Below the pieces are notes generated by a model. It had not been told where the DNA came from. It saw nothing but the letters and a program-made list of their open reading frames with translations, and ran no database searches. The position numbers and the translations under genes are program-made. DNA of 64,000 nt from Apostichopus japonicus (taxonomy: Eukaryota > Echinodermata > Holothuroidea > Aspidochirotida > Stichopodidae): NCBI RefSeq assembly GCF_037975245.1, contig NC_092564.1, forward strand, positions 23,698,484 through 23,762,483, given 5' to 3'. Of the stretch, positions 61,599 to 64,000 are shown piece by piece (positions within the stretch are counted from its first letter, which is position 1; each line of letters starts with the position of its first letter).

Positions 61599-61622
61599 AA
61601 ACTGTTCTCTGAACTCGCTTAT

Positions 61623-63282
61623 TGTTTCATTAAAAATTGGGGCAATTGAGAAAATTTCAGAACTCATTACATCTTTGGACACCACCATATGAAAACCATC
61701 ATGTTAAATGAAACTATTCAGATTAAAAGACCAACACTTTGGGTTCTCTTAAACAAACCTTCTACGCATTTCGGATACAAAATGGCCTTTGGCTACATTC
61801 GGACAATTCATATATTTTGTATCATAATCATCCCAAATGAAAGAAACATTTAAGAACAGTGATAAAATAAAAATTATAGGAGAAACAACTCTTTTGTAGG
61901 ATAGCTAAAAAATCTAAAATATGGCTTTATTTCTCAAATTTCTTTGATAAACAAAACCCACCAAAGTCCTAAAAATGACTTAGAAGTGATATTGTTCCAT
62001 ATTGGAGATATCACAGTGTTGAATGTTTCTTCAACACACAATACATTTAAAGACTTGTAAAGTACAAATGTAACATAAATCACACCATATTTATGCTTTT
62101 TGTATCTTTACTGACTTTCCTTTCCTATACTTGTTTTCTGTAACAAAAACACTAATTGCAAATACGGTATCTTAATAATGCCTATCTGAATGAACTAACA
62201 GTAATTCTGGCATTGATGTCAAATTTTATTCACAGTTAACCTTACAAATATGTAAATATATAAATACAAAAGGAATGTTAAAGTTTTCAACTCTTTCAAG
62301 ATCGTTACTAATTAGTATCATAATGCAATTTAATCACTAGATATCAACAATTTTATCATAAAAGTTATTTCAATCGATCAAATTCAGACTTCCCTCTTTG
62401 CTTTTCTAAGTAGCAATTTCATCATTCCATTCTGTTACAATCTGCCACTAAGACAGTAAATAACTTCCTTTGATCACATTATAACAGAACACAAAATGCT
62501 GGCCATCTACGTAGTTGAGTTGTCATCCTGCAGATATTTATTACCTTAAAATATACATTTTTCTTGGGATGTGGGGGGGGGGAGGGAGAGGGAGGTCATC
62601 ATAAGGAATAAAACATGCACAGCAATGTAGCATAGTTACCATTGCAACACTTGAACACAAGTGCTGACTAAACATTCCCAAAACTGGAGAGAAACTGTAA
62701 CTTGTACATTGTGTACAGTAGACCCTCTGAAACTGTACATTGTTTACTTCACTGTAATATGTTTGTGTAAGGATGCAGTCTAATGTGACATGCACATTCC
62801 ACAGCCAACAACAAGATCTAGCCACAATAAATTCTATATGCTGTGTGCATCCAGGCACATACAGACCTGTATCATGAGCAGTGAAGGATCATTACAGTGA
62901 GAACAAAGGCTATGGAATGCATCATGTTTCCATGGTAACGCGTCACTGTAAAGAGGTTACAGTAGTGTACATGTGAGTGTGCATGTATCCTGTTGACCTA
63001 TAGCTGATATAGGGCAAAGTCTTATACTGCTAGCTCCACTGAAAATAAATAAATCGCCACTGGTGGTGCAAACAAAAATAACCCTCATACTTAGTTTCTC
63101 AGAGTCAGTACTAACTTTGTATCCATCTGTACAGATCTTCACATTTATGTTGCCAAGAACCAAATGTAATAAACTTATTCAGGAATGTATCTATACTTGT
63201 ACACTACACACATACAGTAGCTTTAGTAATATGCACCTTCCTGCATACATGAATCGGTCAGAGAATGTATGATTGACATGGT
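61623..63282. other. Intergenic AT-rich DNA
   Basis: No gene seen. A poly-G run occurs at 62573-62582. Many short TACAGTA-type words occur but no defined element is recognised before the hAT copy. Confidence 0.5.
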
Positions 63283-63652
63283 CAGTGGCGGAGCGTCCAT
63301 ATAGACAGGGGGGGGGGGCGGATGCCCCCCCTGACGGACTCAAATGGATTGCTGGCACCGTTTTCAGTTTTTTACCACTTTTACTTATTCGCGATTATTG
63401 ACTTTTTTATTGCGCTCTCATCTACCTATTGACATTTGTCACATTTTGTTGGCGATGACACCTATTTATGCTTCGTTTATCTGCAAATTAGCAAGGCCAG
63501 GAAAGGGTCATTTCCGGCGATCCAGGCAGTATCTTTACTCAAAAACTTTCTGTACGCTCCGCGCCAACCTGTGGTGGCACTCTGCTTAAGATAGTGTCGA
63601 AAGCGCCCCTACAGATCGCCTCCCTTGACCAATACCCCTAGCTCCGCCACTG
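63283..63652. mobile_element. Non-autonomous hAT-type element (370 bp), perfect 8-bp target duplication
   Basis: Inverted ends CAGTGGCGGAGC and GCTCCGCCACTG (perfect over 12 bp) are flanked by identical GACATGGT (63275-63282, 63653-63660). The interior matches 37932-38311 inverted, including ACACCTATTTATGCTTCG and GACATTTGTCACATTTTGTT. The exact duplication and intact ends suggest a fairly recent insertion. An 81-codon frame inside it is not a gene. Confidence 0.93.
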
Positions 63653-63660
63653 GACATGGT

Positions 63661-64000
63661 ACGTGGTGACTGATTCTTAAATACTATTCTATCCTCTGCA
63701 TCCACCACACCCTCCCCCACCCTATCCCTTTCCCATTCTCCAACAAAATTATGACTTTTATTATTTGTCATTTTTTTTTGTCACACGTTACAGGCTTTTC
63801 CTCCCAACGCCACACACAAATTCAAAACGTATGATCCTGCTTTGAACTGCTCATCCTTGAAACATGTATGAGAAACACTATGTGGAAATTACTTGGCTAC
63901 CCGTAAGATAAAAACATTTACAACTGGAAGAAGTGATCTTAGAAGAATTTAGAAGAACATTGTTGACTACAGTTCAGGTTCTTGTGGTATTCTGCCTTAG
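63661..64000. other. End of window, nothing recognised
   Basis: C-rich and T-rich tracts near 63700-63780, then ordinary AT-rich sequence; no gene or element. Confidence 0.5.

Larger units (their letters stand above)
58983..61620 (-). mobile_element. Candidate 2.6-kb terminal-inverted-repeat transposon carrying a dead SAP-type gene
   Basis: AAGCGAGTTCAGAG at 58983-58996 is exactly mirrored by CTCTGAACTCGCTT at 61607-61620. AT flanks both ends, a possible 2-bp target duplication. Further in, both ends share diverged GCGCAT-type and paired GGTCA sequences in mirrored order. Between them lies the broken SAP-family gene (minus strand) and about 1.9 kb without a convincing frame. YqaJ-type recombinase genes are known passengers of ISL2EU-class DNA transposons; linking this element to that class is inference. 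No transposase is seen. Confidence 0.5.

Noticed and set aside
63344-63589. 81-codon + frame
   Set aside because: It lies entirely inside a hAT-type element with exact ends; a similar frame occurs in the copy at 37999-38316.

Overview
This is eukaryotic DNA: AT-rich, intron-containing, with very low coding density, and crowded with non-autonomous DNA transposons, tRNA-derived repeats and short tandem arrays. Both recognisable genes are animal genes with clear vertebrate relatives. The repeat landscape suggests a marine invertebrate, most likely a deuterostome such as an echinoderm; that placement is a judgement, not a proof.

Layout. (1) 1-6.1 kb: the 3' end of an Abl-interactor (ABI) gene on the + strand. 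Three certain exons encode the proline-rich tail and C-terminal SH3 domain, and one further upstream exon is likely. All boundaries are phase 1. (2) 6.3-18.2 kb: intergenic DNA built of repeats. It holds a tRNA-derived SINE, a composite repeat family with tRNA-like heads and nuclear-receptor-like AGGTCA pairs, a near-perfect 142-bp foldback, a 1-kb inverted pair, a ~310-bp satellite with dimer structure, two hAT-type elements, and a 28-bp palindrome flanked by a 7-bp direct repeat. (3) 20.1-25.3 kb: an FBXL7-type F-box/leucine-rich-repeat gene on the - strand, convergent with ABI. Two large exons are certain and a first exon at about 25.2 kb is a candidate. (4) 25.3-58.9 kb: mostly non-coding, with transposon derivatives recognisable from terminal inverted repeats and target duplications (hAT 8 bp, TTAA-flanked elements, one with tandem TTCGCCCAACC-type termini). 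It also has a few short unassigned protein-like frames, the best an acidic C-terminal exon at 54.86-55.00 kb (-). (5) 59.0-61.6 kb: a candidate 2.6-kb terminal-inverted-repeat element holding a dead, truncated gene of the SAP/SWIM/YqaJ-recombinase family. (6) 63.3-63.65 kb: a hAT-type element with a perfect 8-bp duplication.

Function. ABI (actin regulation through the WAVE complex) and FBXL7 (substrate receptor of an SCF ubiquitin ligase) have no obvious joint role; their neighbourhood looks incidental. No new multi-gene system is visible. The most unusual items are the element with the dead SAP-type gene, whose termini carry exact matches to DR2, C/EBP, octamer and NRF1-type motifs, the 28-bp palindrome insertion, and the repeat family that spreads DR1-type sites.
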